Positions 5,853 to 5,855 of a DNA stretch of 5,855 nucleotides are shown here, piece after piece (the stretch's first letter is position 1; each line of letters starts with the position of its first letter). The notes beneath the pieces are model-generated. The model was not told the origin of the DNA, ran no database searches, and saw only the letters and a list, made by a program, of their open reading frames with translations. Source of the DNA: Lysobacterales bacterium CG_4_10_14_3_um_filter_64_11 (GTDB lineage: Bacteria > Pseudomonadota > Gammaproteobacteria > Xanthomonadales > Xanthomonadaceae); contig PFJA01000025.1 in assembly GCA_002782905.1 (NCBI GenBank), positions 1 to 5,855 on the forward strand, given 5' to 3'. A program made the position numbers and the translations under genes.

Positions 5853-5855
5853 GGT

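Overview
The window is GC-rich (by eye, over 60% G+C). It holds a single tightly packed gene cluster, all on the minus strand, read from about 5852 down to 179. The protein families, GC content and short CCCGGG-containing intergenic repeats suggest a gammaproteobacterium, possibly from the Xanthomonadales/Rhodanobacteraceae. That placement is an inference and is weak without a database search.

In order of transcription the genes are: (1) an ABC transporter ATPase of the GldA/CcmA/NosF type (5852-4920); (2) an ABC-2 type permease like GldF (4923-4189); (3) a GldG-like auxiliary protein with a large predicted periplasmic part, a coiled coil and two membrane anchors (4179-2326); (4) a DUF4340 protein anchored by one N-terminal membrane helix (2299-1193); (5) a small four-helix DUF423 membrane protein starting at GTG (1196-819); and (6) a short AlkA/MAG-type 3-methyladenine DNA glycosylase of the HhH-GPD superfamily (814-179). 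Junctions are a 4-base ATGA overlap, a 9-base gap, a 26-base gap (or a 1-base overlap if the earlier start is used), a 4-base GTGA overlap and a 4-base gap. This layout points to one transcript with translational coupling. The promoter is not in the window, because the first gene starts 4 bases from the right edge.

The first four genes form a coherent unit: ATPase, permease, GldG-type auxiliary subunit and DUF4340 partner. Related sets occur in many non-gliding bacteria and, as far as I know, their substrate is not established. This is the least understood system in the window. The last two genes (DUF423 and DNA glycosylase) have no obvious functional link to the transporter and may only share its transcript.

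Positions 1-166, just downstream of the last stop codon, hold a tandem repeat array with a 23-base period. It has two alternating unit types, each able to form a hairpin, and includes an exact 54-base duplication. It resembles a REP-type extragenic palindromic repeat cluster and continues to, and perhaps beyond, the left edge. I see no tRNA, rRNA, CRISPR array, insertion sequence or phage gene.
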